From contig NC_092567.1 in the NCBI RefSeq assembly GCF_037975245.1, forward strand, positions 991,214-1,055,213: DNA of 64,000 nucleotides, written 5' to 3'. A model generated the notes under the pieces. It had not been told where the DNA came from and did not search any database. It worked only from the letters and a program-made list of their open reading frames with translations. The DNA comes from Apostichopus japonicus (taxonomy: Eukaryota; Echinodermata; Holothuroidea; Aspidochirotida; Stichopodidae). Shown here piece after piece: positions 41,489 through 64,000 of the stretch. Position numbers and translations under genes: made by a program. Each line of letters begins with the position of its first letter. The stretch's first letter is position 1.

Positions 41489-44400
41489 TAAACGATTCAT
41501 AATTCTTATTGAACTGGTTTGATTCATTCTTTGCAATTATTGTTCATGATAATGGTAAAACAAAACATAACTAGTTGGACAGGAGGAACTTTGTTAGATC
41601 AACGTTTCATAATTTCATTCGCTGGTTCGTGGTATCAAATGTTATTTTTTTTAAAGAAGATTTTTTACAACACTTATACATTGCTTGCTTAGAAATTATC
41701 TTATGTTAAAATGTGATTGGCTGTATGGAGCGATTTGCTAATTAATATTATTTGAAATGATGTGCTTTATTCAACGAACATGTTCATAACATCCCACTAT
41801 ATTATTCTTTGCTAAGTTCGGACGTTAGTTTGCTATGAGGTACTGTGACGCTTAAAGCGCAAGAACTGATAGTTTGAGCAGAATGATCGTGTTTTATCAT
41901 ATGAAGGTTTGGAACTATTCATATTGCCGATACGAGTTCTTGAAGCATGATATGAGGTGACAATATAGAACAGTTTTCATTGGCAAACTGTCTCAAATGG
42001 CAGATATTCCACCCGAAGTTTCTGCTCAAGTTTGATCATCTTTTGGCTTGCCATAGGCAAAATGATTCGTGAGTCATTGTAATAACAACGCCCGACAGAG
42101 TTGAAATGCGACAATAAAGAAGCAGCGTCATCCATAATAGTATAGAAAGAAAAACACAAAAGTTAAATACCTTATGTGGAAGTTTATTGTTGCTGACGAA
42201 ACAAATAAACCGCCAGTCTCAGTACTTGCATTGTCTAATACAAAGCCATTGCTAACCTATATATTCGAGTAATGTTATGCTCGAAAGATTCCACGCTGCA
42301 ATCATTTCAGCTAGATGTGTTTATATATTCTCATATCGTGTATTTGTATAACACATACATATACTAACTGAATTGAAATTACGTATACGATGTTTATTTA
42401 TCTTTTGAACACGCTAGATATCTTAACTGCAAGAGATTGCTTATACAATATTCACGTGTCATTGATGGATGAATAAAATGGTCATTTAAGTTCGAATGAA
42501 TTGATTAGATTATCTCCTCAACTGAGACAAGACTCTTATTGTTAATGCATTGGTTTGTAAAGAAAGATCTAGCCATTCCTTAAAGGGATCCTCTGGAGTG
42601 ACATGTACATTACATTAACAAGTACTTAACATCATTAAAAACACAATTTTTTGATACGTTGTATGTAGAAATTCCAAAGATATGTCCGGTTGCAAGATAG
42701 AACAAGATAGTAACTGCTGCCAATACAGCACTGTCTTGGTATGTGATATAGCCTTACCAAATACTGTTCATTGAATATCGTGATGATTGATTACTAGTCA
42801 TTTTACTCAATTCACGGCTACATATAACTGATGTGTGTTTGTAAAAAAAAATTCTCTTCCTCTCAACCCATACAGTACATTTACTATGTTTCGGAAAAGC
42901 TTAAATTTCGTAGTGATACATGTTTTATTTTAATATTATTACACTTTGACCAGGATTTACTAGTTAAGTATGGCAGTTATATCCCTTTTCAATCGCATGA
43001 TATTGTGTTGGCATATTAATGGTTGTACTTTACTTGTCACGACTTCATAATATATCCCAGGTAGAGAGTAAATGGTGTCTAGAATATTTTATTACAAACT
43101 GCCCGAATTAGCCCGAAATCGGTAATCTAGTAGTCATGCATGTGTTAAATTGTGACTTAATATGTAAGGAAATTGTTTTAATGTAAACTAATATGAAAGT
43201 AAGTTGTGTACAAATTACTTCGATAATTAAGTGAATAAATGACGTTGAATATATGACTTAAATGATTATAAAAATACAATGCTACGGGTAGTCACGGTAG
43301 TCGGTCAAGAAAACTCGTCGGTCGAAACCGATATACCCCCGGCAAACAAATGTTGTTTTTACACCTTTAAAGAAAAGTTTGTGTTGTTGTTTAGAGCGGT
43401 AATATACATTACGCAATATTTAAGATCACTTAAACATTGCATCGGTGAACCTGGAATCCCGAAACGAATGCGAAAATAACACTTATTGTATGATAGTTTA
43501 TGTATTTTTGCATCTTCTATCATTCGCACCTCTCTACAGTAACAATTACCAATCAATCCGAAACTGTATAATCACTTACCTAACCAACAATCGACTGCAG
43601 CCGTCCCTTTCTATCGATATTCGGAAAATGTTCATCCCGAAATCTCCAATTGACACTATAATTGATAAACTGCCCTGGTAATACTTGTTTAAATCTGGCA
43701 TGGGATGACTACGTTGCATCCGGCGAAGTTCCATATAACTTGAGCAGTCACTAACATCAGACTTTAATGTAACAATTTGAAACGTAGACGTCTTCTGATT
43801 GTGGACATGTTTAGTAAGAGAAAATTTGTATGTCTTCCTAACCAGCATTTGTATTCATGTGTGGAAAGAGATTCAAGTGTCGCCGCATTGGTAACGTTGG
43901 TCATTTGAAAAACGATCGACTGTGATTCTAACCTGACAGGATTATAAAACTGTTGTCATCATATCAACGTATTATATAATGCTCTCATTTGTTTATCTTC
44001 AGTAATAGTTTATAGAACTGCCAACTTTTTGAAAAGGCTATCTACGTAACGTTTTTTTTTTTTGTATTTTGTGGACGATGTAGACGATTGTAATGAAAAG
44101 AAATAAATCACTAATAAGACCACAATTCAGTATGATTTGTTATCTTTGATGTTGTTTTCTTGCTTGACCACGGATTTTTGGATAACTTTGTGAATTATGC
44201 AATAAACGCCCTACACGTGTCTTCAAGGTCACCACTGGGTGGAGGACTTTATATCAGAATAATGGTGGTGCGATTGCGAAAGCTACTTTTGGAGTTTTTC
44301 ATTTGAAAGTACAATTGAACTTAGATTCCTGAGTGGATAAATGGCTTCTTTATTATAAATGAGTACAAGTATGTCATCACTATAATGCGGCTGTTGTCAC

Positions 44401-44688
44401 TAGATTGCATGACCAAAACTAATATGCAGAAACTTCCAAACATCTTCATTACCAATTGAAACTAAATAAGTCATATAGATAATCCTGTCAACATTCGACG
44501 CCAACTTAACATGTATATGTATTGTATGTATTTCAGATCCTCCTGCGAGCGGGTTCTCGCGAAGAAAACTCATTGGCTTATCAAAGCCGCAAGCTGACCG
44601 AAGTCAATCTCTTACATTCATATTTAACGTGTATGATTATGAATTTTCAATTGTCCACAACTCTGTAACTGGACGACATACATTAATC

Positions 44689-44756
44689 TTGGAGTGACTC
44701 GAACCGGGGACCTTATGATTGAAAGGCACCGGCGTTAACCACTGAGCTAACACCCC
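44689..44756 (-). repeat. tRNA-like sequence, unit 4
   Basis: Identical in its visible core to the unit 2 copy at 14326..14393, as expected from the two-gene block duplication. Confidence 0.55.
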
Positions 44757-45000
44757 TATGTTAGCGTAAATATGCTCTTAGTATTTGTGTTAATAGCACT
44801 GTTATAGTTAACTGTTTTGAAAGCTGAATACTTTGGGATGAATTAAACAGGCTCCCCAGTGTAAATGCAAAACAAGATATTCCTTGAGGTATGTTAATAC
44901 AATGCTTAACTTTCGTTCCATGAAATCACGAGGAAATTGTTGGTCTTTTTGATATCTTTGATCCCTGATTATTCAAATGAAACATTATCAATATGAAGCT

Positions 45001-45073
45001 GTCCCTGTCCCCTTCCCCGTCCCCGTTACCGTCCCGGTCCCCGTCCCCGTCCCTGTCCCCGTCGGGGAGGGTC
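45001..45073 (+). repeat. C-rich (GTCCCC)n tract upstream of copy 4
   Basis: Same hexamer order as the copy 2 tract at 14639. Confidence 0.6.
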
Positions 45074-45252
45074 ATGGCGAAGGTCGGGGCTCACACTCAA
45101 TCTCCGCCATCATGTGACCTTAAGCTTCTTTTCATTTTTTTCTGTTGCCATTCCGTACTATACTAACAAATAAATTTCCTGTTTGAAGTCATAGGTACCG
45201 CCTTTATAATACGATACCAACCAGTAAAATTACAGCAAATTGAGTAATGTTC

Positions 45253-45261
45253 TATAAATAG
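45253..45261 (+). promoter_or_regulatory. TATA-like box TATAAATAG, copy 4
   Basis: Conserved box, 1,010 bp before the copy 4 start codon. Confidence 0.45.
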
Positions 45262-45423
45262 ACATTACAGGGGAGAATGTGGAATATCAACTTTTGTATT
45301 TCACTTAATAAAGTACATAGACTGAGAAACTTTGCTTGAATGAACACGGGTTAAATGAAGTTTAGGGTTAAATGAAGTTTAAATGAAGGTATACAAAGAT
45401 ACGCACGGGATTCATTGTGCTAT

Positions 45424-45431
45424 TGACGTCA
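45424..45431 (+). promoter_or_regulatory. CRE TGACGTCA, copy 4
   Basis: Perfect palindrome at the same spacing from the TATA-like box as in copies 2 and 3. Confidence 0.4.
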
Positions 45432-46262
45432 CGGTTAAAATGGTTTTGTACTTTGCGTTTCGACGTTCAATGGTCTATAGTTGTTATTTAGCAAACCAAG
45501 TACTACATAACGGGTAGTTCTCAGTATAGTGTACTCAGAGATATTTCGTTCAATCTCCAGGTTTATTTTTCCTGTCTTCATAGGTAATTATCACTTTCTC
45601 CCTACGTTTAACTATGCTAGGGTTTTGACAATTAACGTGTGTTCTAAAGTGTAATGGTTAGTGATTAATTCAGCTGCCATAACTGGTAAGCATACAGGTT
45701 TTCATCGGAGTTGTTCTGTGTGTTTGTGTGTAGGCCTGCTTACGAGATCATTATTAATAAGACTTGTATGTTGCACAAGAAAGCATATAAACTTGTTGTG
45801 AAGCTTCCAAAATATATGGCGTCACAACATACAATTCCATGTATAGATATTCGCATTGACACGTGATCTCTCACTGGTAAAGCTTCCACTGTTAATGTTA
45901 TATGCATAATCCATGCTTCCTTGAATTTCATGCATTATCAAGAATTACCGTGAATCATCGATAAAGAAGTTTATATGAACTTTTAGTACTTGAATTGTCA
46001 TTGAAGCGAGTGATTATGAAGATTTGAATAGTTCATACCAAAGAAAGGTTCTGTGTAATAGTATCCAAACATAAATTTTACATCACATGGTTTATGACTG
46101 TATGTTTCTCAGGGCAAACATTAACCAATTTCATAATTGATCCTAACGTTTGAAAGAGAACACGGTATAATATTGGGTGATATAATAAAACTGTTGTCAT
46201 GATTACCTTTAATAGATAAACACTTTACCAATAAATACGCCGAGCACAAACCTTTACTCGAG

Positions 46263-58664
<12,402 letters not shown>

Positions 58665-58885
58665 AACAACATATTTTGGCATCCTTTCGCTTATACTCTG
58701 CGATAATTCCTAATGCGAAAGTTTCAGTTATAGAATTTAATCCCTTTATTCTGTCTACCGTCTTGGTTGCGTGTTGCTAACATTTGTATTCGTCATCGAC
58801 GTTGCGCAACAAAGTTCCATGTCTTTCAACAACTTTCAGTTTCGAACAATAGAAGTATATCGATGTTATAATGTACTTACCTATA

Positions 58886-58891
58886 AATAAA
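58886..58891 (+). terminator. Poly(A) signal AATAAA, copy 4
   Basis: It lies 222 bp after the stop codon, at the conserved position. Confidence 0.5.
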
Positions 58892-59029
58892 CAGACGATT
58901 CATAATTCTTATTGAACTGGTATGATTCATTCTTTGCAATGATCGTTCATGATCATGGTAAAACAAAACATAATTAGTTGGACAGGAGGAACTTAATTAG
59001 ATCAACGTTTCATAATTTCATTCGCTGGT

Positions 59030-59345
59030 TGTAATGTTATTGAATATGCATTCGCATGTACGTGTGCAAACGATGCACTACATTATATAATCTGCACCTG
59101 TATGCTAATGAGCTGTGTATTTGCATATTGATATATAAGTTAAAGCATGCCGTCTGCTCGTCCTTGTTCACCCTGTCTCTCCATCTGTCATCAAGTAACC
59201 TTGGACATGTCGTCCTATATATCTGTCCTGTACAGCATGATGTAACGCAATAAATTATAACATGTTATATGTTAAAACTCTACGTCGACTGTGTTCTACA
59301 TGATTGCTTAAAAGAACTCATATACCTAAACAAGGAAACATGACA
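59030..59345. mobile_element. Solo LTR of an LTR retrotransposon
   Basis: The 316-bp sequence starts TGTAATGTTATTGAATATGC and ends AAACATGACA (TG...CA). It is flanked by the 5-bp repeat CTGGT (59025..59029 and 59346..59350), and the uninterrupted site is visible in the other three spacers (about 11260, 29490, 41622). Inside are a TATATAAG box and an AATAAA signal, as expected for an LTR. No internal coding part remains, so it is a recombination fossil. The superfamily is uncertain (Copia-, BEL- or Gypsy-type all give 5 bp). It is younger than the array, since only this unit carries it. Confidence 0.8.
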
Positions 59346-60659
59346 CTGGTTCGTGGTATCAAATGTTATTTTTTAAAGTAGATTTTGTTATCACACTTAT
59401 ACATTGCTTGCTTGGAAAATATCTTGTGTTAACATGTGATTGGTTGTTTGGAGGGATTTGCTAGTTAATAGTATTTGGAATGATGCGCTTTATTCGACGA
59501 TCATGTTCATAACATACAGTTATATTATTCTCTGCTAAATTCGGACGTTAGTTTGCTATGAGGTACTGTGACGCTTAAAGCGCAAGAACTGACAGTTTAA
59601 GCAGAATTATCGTGTTTTGTCATATGAAGGTTTGGAACTATTCATATTGCCGATACGAGTTCCTTGAAGCATAATATGAGGTGAAAATATAGAATAGTTT
59701 TCATTGGCAAACTGTCTCAAATGGCTGATATTCCTCCTGAAGTTTTTGCTCAAGTCTTGATCATCTTTTGGCTTGCCATATGCAAATGATTCGTGAGTCA
59801 TCGTAATAACAACGCCCGCCAGAGTTGAATTGCGACAATGAAAAAGCAGCGTCATTCATAATAGTATAGAAAGAAAAACACAAAAGTTAAAATACCTTAT
59901 GTGGAAGTTTATTGTTGCTGACAAAACAAATAAACCGCCTGTCTGAGTACTTGCATTGTCTAATACAAAGCCATTGTTAACCTATATATTCGAGTAATGT
60001 TATGCTCGAAAGATTCCACGCAGCAATAATTTCAGCTAGATGTGTTTATATATTCTCATATCGTGTATTTGTATAACACATAAATATACTAACTGAATTG
60101 AAATAACGTATACGATGTTTATTTATCTTTTGAACACGGTAGATATCTTGACTGCCAGAGATTGCTTATACAATATTCACGCGTCATTGATGGATGAATA
60201 AAATGGTCATTTAAGTTCGAATGAATTGATTAGATTATCTCCTCAATTGAGACAAAACTCTTCTTGTTAATTCATTGGTTTGTAAAGAAAGATCTAGCCA
60301 TTCCTTAAAGGGATCCTCTGGAGTGACATATACATTACATTAACAAAGTTAACATCATCAAAGAACACTTTTTTTTGGGGGGGGGGGGGTAAGTTGTATG
60401 TAGAAATTTCAAAGATATGTCCGTTTGTAAAAAATGTATCTTCCTCTTAACCCATACAGTACATTTACCATGTTTTGGAGAAGTTTAAACTTCGTAGTGG
60501 TGCATTTTTTATTTTAATCATATTATTACACTTTAACCAAGATTTACTAGTTTAGTATGGCATTTTTATCTCTTTTCAATTTTTATATCTTTTCAATGAT
60601 ATTGTGTTGGCATATTAATGGTTGTACTTTACTTGTCACAACTTCATAATACTCTCTTA

Positions 60660-60800
60660 AAATGTTAGACTGAAGAATTCAGTCTTCTTTGAGACTGAAA
60701 TTTTTTTCAGTGTTATACACTGAGTTTAGACTGAGAAACACTCTACTTAGACTGTATTATCAGTTACACCGTTCAGTCGCTGTTTTGGACTGACTTTATT
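60660..60800. repeat. Cluster of short palindromes built on AGACTGA
   Basis: AGACTGAA-GAA-TTCAGTCT at 60667..60685 is a perfect hairpin, and CAGTGT-TAT-ACACTG at 60708..60722 is another. Further AGACTGA, CAGTCT and CACTGA cores follow to about 60790. The cluster begins about where array homology ends. It could be the terminal or subterminal region of a DNA transposon whose other end is outside the window, or a regulatory cluster. Two CCAAT boxes follow (about 60801 and 60871). Confidence 0.5.
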
Positions 60801-61098
60801 AACCAATCAGCTAATCACATGTGGCATGTCATCTTACCATTTTCAGTCTCTGTATTCCACTGAAAAATGTATCCAATCAGAGAACAGAAATGCGCCTACG
60901 TCATCCGAAAACTTGCAAATACGCCGCACAAAAATAAGTGTGACAACGAGCGCTACAACTTGTGTACATATATACTACTATATTCTTCGCTTAGCCAGGT
61001 ACTCGCTGTACTGTACGTACGCACGCCGTACACACAGCTAGGCATGAACGAGACAGACGACCGTATGTCTAAGCTAGAGTAAAGGTTATAAATTAGCA

Positions 61099-61168
61099 AT
61101 GGCTGAGTCTGTAAGAACTTTTCTTACAAATAAAGGTTTCCACGAAGAAGTGATAACAGTGTTCGAGG
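61099..61168 (+). CDS. Possible first coding exon of a SAM-domain protein (partial)
   Basis: ATGGCTGAG opens a frame of 23 codons, MAESVRTFLTNKGFHEEVIT and VFE, followed by G|GTATGT, a good donor leaving phase 1. The pattern (hydrophobic-FL-x-x-x-GF-x-E-E-V-x-x-x-F-E) resembles the first two helices of SAM domains, and a codon beginning G after FE fits the usual FEE/FED continuation. I could not find a matching next exon in the remaining 2.8 kb, so it is either a gene continuing outside the window, a relic, or chance. CCAAT boxes and a TATATA stretch lie upstream (60800-60970). Confidence 0.3.
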
Positions 61169-61330
61169 GTATGTATGTATCTTTTTGTTGTTTTCCAATT
61201 AATACAGAATAAAAGCTTGGCAGTTCGTAACGTTAGTTATTCTAGGCTTGTGCGCGAGGTAGGCCTAGCTAGGCTGTACTATAGCAAATAGGGCCTAGGC
61301 TGTTGTTATAATTGGTGGGGCCTATTAACA

Positions 61331-61510
61331 CGATCGTCGGGCGAATAAGCACGCCGGTCCTGCATATGTACCCGATCGTCGGGCAAATCAGCCCGCCTGT
61401 CCTGCGTATGTACCCGATCGTCGGGCAAATCAGCCCGCCTGCCCTGCATATGTACCCGATCGTCGGGCGAATAAGCACGCTTGTCCTGCAGTATGTACTC
61501 GATAGTCCCA
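61331..61510 (+). repeat. 42-bp minisatellite, four units
   Basis: Units start at 61331, 61373, 61415 and 61457, each beginning CGATCGTCGGGC, and a degenerate fifth begins at 61500. Because 42 is a multiple of three, long frames are open on both strands, but they simply repeat (PTIGYICRTGG-type) and are not evidence of a protein. Confidence 0.9.
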
Positions 61511-61936
61511 AAATGAATCTAGGCTAGGTTAACCTCATAACAAATACTTGGACATAATAATGCTCAAGAAATTGCAAAACACAGTACTATTATGCATAGA
61601 TTGTAAGCACCCTTAATTATTTGAAAAATGTAGTGACTGCTACAGCCATTACAGCATGAAGCTATCACGGTACCAGATCGTTGGGCAAATTAGCCCGCCT
61701 GTCCTGCATATGAACCCAATCGTCGGGCGAATAAGCACGCTTGTCAGGACTGCAATATGTACTCGATCGTCCCAAATGAATCTAGGCTAGGTTAACCTCA
61801 TAACAAATACTTGAACATAATAATGCTCAAGAAATTGCAAAACACAGTACTATTATGAATAGATTGTAAGCACCCTTAATTATTTGAAAAAATGTAGTGA
61901 CTTCTACAGCCATTACAGCATGAAGCTAACACGATT
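61409..61936 (+). repeat. Tandem duplication, period about 263 bp
   Basis: The segment from the third minisatellite unit to gcatgaagct (about 61409..61671) is repeated at about 61672..61936. Anchor: aaatgaatctaggctaggtt at 61511 and 61774. The copies differ by scattered single bases and a few short indels. The second copy holds two further 42-bp units. Confidence 0.88.
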
Positions 61937-64000
61937 CTGTTAAACCATTACCATTGTATTTAAATCATGTGGAAACTGGAAAAGAATTGGTATGCTTTTG
62001 TTATTTTATTAAACATATAGTGGGCCATCAGTCTTTATTATAAGATTTTACAGATACCATTCACTAATGTTATGAAATCAGTTTCTTTTACAAGCAGATA
62101 GACATATTAGTGAAATCAGTAGGCTAAAATGTAAATCATATTCCTTGTTCACTGGTTTTCTATGCTGATGTAATGGAATCAGGAGATGTCGTGAACAATT
62201 TATCCTTAAAAAGAGAAATTTCTGAAAACAACTAACAACAAACCTTGCTTGGTAACCATGTACCTGCCAAAATCAACATGATAACCCATAAATGTTAGGT
62301 TGAATTTGAATCCACCTTCACATAACACATCTCACCCGCCATGGATGACATATTGCTGCCTATCGTGAATTGATATATCTCCTTTGTACAATGCCAGTCA
62401 TGTTCTTGTTTCTCCATTCTCTCCTAAATATTATTCTAGTCTAGTCTCTCTACCTCTCAACATATCTTTTTTTAAGAATGTTTTGATTTATACCATATTG
62501 CTTGTCCTTTATCACATTTATTTTTATCTTCACCAAACAGGAGGGCACAGATATTGAGAGTGCAGCACAGGGCAGACAAGGACAATATTGACAGCCTTTC
62601 ATCCTATCTCTCGGACCAGAATTGAACCCCAAACAATTCTTCATTGTGGCAGATAAACTGGCCATTCCAGCTGGGACAGAGGCGTAGAACATACATTTAA
62701 CATAGACTATGCTCCCCCTCTACAACACTAGTTTTGTGAGTTCCATGCTTCCATGGTGTATGGAATTTTGCAACCAACAGAAGTGAAGTCTCTCGTCCGT
62801 ATCCATGCCACATCTATAAGGGCAGCCAGCATGGAGTTACTCCAAGGAGTGAATGTTACATTTTTATTGCTCTGTAGTCCGGAACCACGTGTGTCAGCAT
62901 GGAGTAGCTTTAAAAGGGTGTGAAGACTCGCGCAAAAAGAACGTCTAATGCCGGTAATCTGACCTAGTTTCGAATGAGGTGTAACAGAAGTGTTAGACAC
63001 TGCCATCGATCCCAGAAAATACAAACACAGCTTGCTACCGTCGGTAATTAGACACTAGTGTACAGTCAGTACATACAGCTACGGTCAATACCCACATTAC
63101 AGTGTATAAACGATACAGCGATGAACATCTCAGGTCCAGCTAAAGATATCAAGGTATCACGTTTCATTACTGTCTGTCTTTTTTAGCGACACGAACAAAC
63201 ATCACTTGCAAGCAACAGAAAGTTAACTTTTTCAGATGGCTGCATGCTGTTTGGGACAAATCTTCAATGCCTTTAAGGAGTAACTAACACATACCCTAAA
63301 ACGTTAAATTGATTACCCGGAGTTTACAAACAGTTTTATATGAATAGGGAGGGCTCCAGAAATAAATATTTAATTGATTTTTAGTTTTTAAAAATGTTTT
63401 TTAATGATACTGATCTAATTATGAATGTAATTAAACAAACACCTAGTTGCCAAAAAAACTTTGTTGTATGATTTTTCGAGCATGTTATTTTAATGTTTAC
63501 TTTAATGTTCCTACATTTCACTGCACTCACTATGTTGAAGGTTTATTTAATTAAGCAATTAATTAAGCTAATATTATTTATTGTGCACAATATTCCATAA
63601 TTTGTTCCATGAAAAGCAAGTAACCTGATTATTATAAAGTCAGTAACTGTAGAAAATTCCATTTGAGAATATCCTTTCCTCATTATTCCCCCCCCCCCCA
63701 TTTTTTTTAAATTTTAGTGATGGAATGAGTCAAAACTGTTTTCAATTTTTTAGTCGACTCTCGAGTGACATTTCTTTTTCAGCTAGAGGCCGACATTAAA
63801 GGATTCACGTGAGATAATTTATAAAACTTTAAAATTTGATTGAAATCCCAATCAAAATCACTATATATGATTACTATCAGAAAGTTAAGAAATAATTGAG
63901 GGTGGTATAATAGTCACATGTACTGTTTTTGCATACAAATTTGCTTTATATGAATGCCATATCATGAAATCGTGAATGCAGTATATAATAGTTCATGTTT

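Larger units (their letters stand above)
41262..46262. other. Spacer between MS4A copies 3 and 4
   Basis: Nearly identical to 10899..15912 over its whole length, with single-base changes only at intervals. No gene is supported. The 60-aa minus-strand frame at 41977..42159 is residue-for-residue that of 11615..11797, which reflects recent duplication and not selection. Confidence 0.75.
58665..60650. other. Spacer after MS4A copy 4, last part of the array
   Basis: It holds the 3' UTR, then array-type spacer interrupted by a solo LTR. A minus-strand frame at 59607..59855 (82 aa) is longer than its counterparts in the other spacers because one T is missing. I do not recognise it as a protein. 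The T-run and G-run at 60370 is a length-variable homopolymer. Homology to the other units ends after cttcataat near 60,650. Confidence 0.65.
61169..64000. other. Right end outside the array, no gene recognised
   Basis: Apart from the minisatellite and tandem duplication, nothing here is identifiable. Minus-strand frames at 62450..62692 and 62728..63024 (80 and 98 aa) have no motif I know. Homopolymer runs (C at about 63690, T after it) and AT-rich DNA fill the last kilobase. Confidence 0.5.

Noticed and set aside
61331-61510. CRISPR array
   Set aside because: Units are contiguous without spacers and the context is eukaryotic; it is a minisatellite.

Overview
The window is AT-rich animal DNA, most likely from an echinoderm-like invertebrate deuterostome. 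The clues are intron-split genes, LINE, Penelope, ISL2EU and LTR elements, very long ATT/TTA microsatellites, and recurrent taggcctagg-type motifs. I cannot fix the species from sequence alone.

From base 1 to about 60,650 the window is a head-to-tail array of four plus-strand genes for a small four-pass membrane protein of the MS4A (CD20-like) family. First coding exons start at 2039, 15913, 34335 and 46263, and stops end at 10898, 29120, 41261 and 58664. The full design is five coding exons, all joined in phase 0: N-tail + TM1; end of TM2; TM3; loop 2 + TM4; C-tail with a PPxY motif. Copies 2, 3 and 4 have all five exons (predicted 242, 228 and 240 aa). Copy 1 has lost the 54-bp exon 2. Copy 3 has lost the native exon 4 acceptor but has a substitute AG that keeps frame. 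Each unit carries, upstream of the gene, a conserved TATAAATAG, a tRNA-like sequence and, except in copy 1, a C-rich tract and a CRE. The first unit is cut by the window edge, so the array probably continues to the left. Spacers and exons show that copies 1-2 and 3-4 are a duplicated two-gene block (offset about 30.35 kb).

Intron 2 is a nested transposon deposit centred on an ATT microsatellite. All four copies share two 5'-truncated L1/Tx1-like LINE pieces (called A1 and A2). Copies 2 and 4 also share LINE-C, and each has its own, independent LINE-B insertion. Copy 1 alone carries a Penelope-like element with near-identical inverted arms. Copy 2 alone carries an ISL2EU DNA transposon (21442..24913, AT target duplication) whose two convergent genes, a THAP-DDE transposase and a SWIM/YqaJ nuclease, are fused tail to tail by an internal deletion. 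Smaller insertions are a 377-bp LINE tail in intron 4 of copy 1 and a solo LTR after copy 4.

Array homology stops near 60,650. The remaining 3.3 kb is different DNA: a cluster of short palindromes, a possible first exon of a SAM-domain protein, a 42-bp minisatellite and a 263-bp tandem duplication, then sequence in which I recognise nothing.
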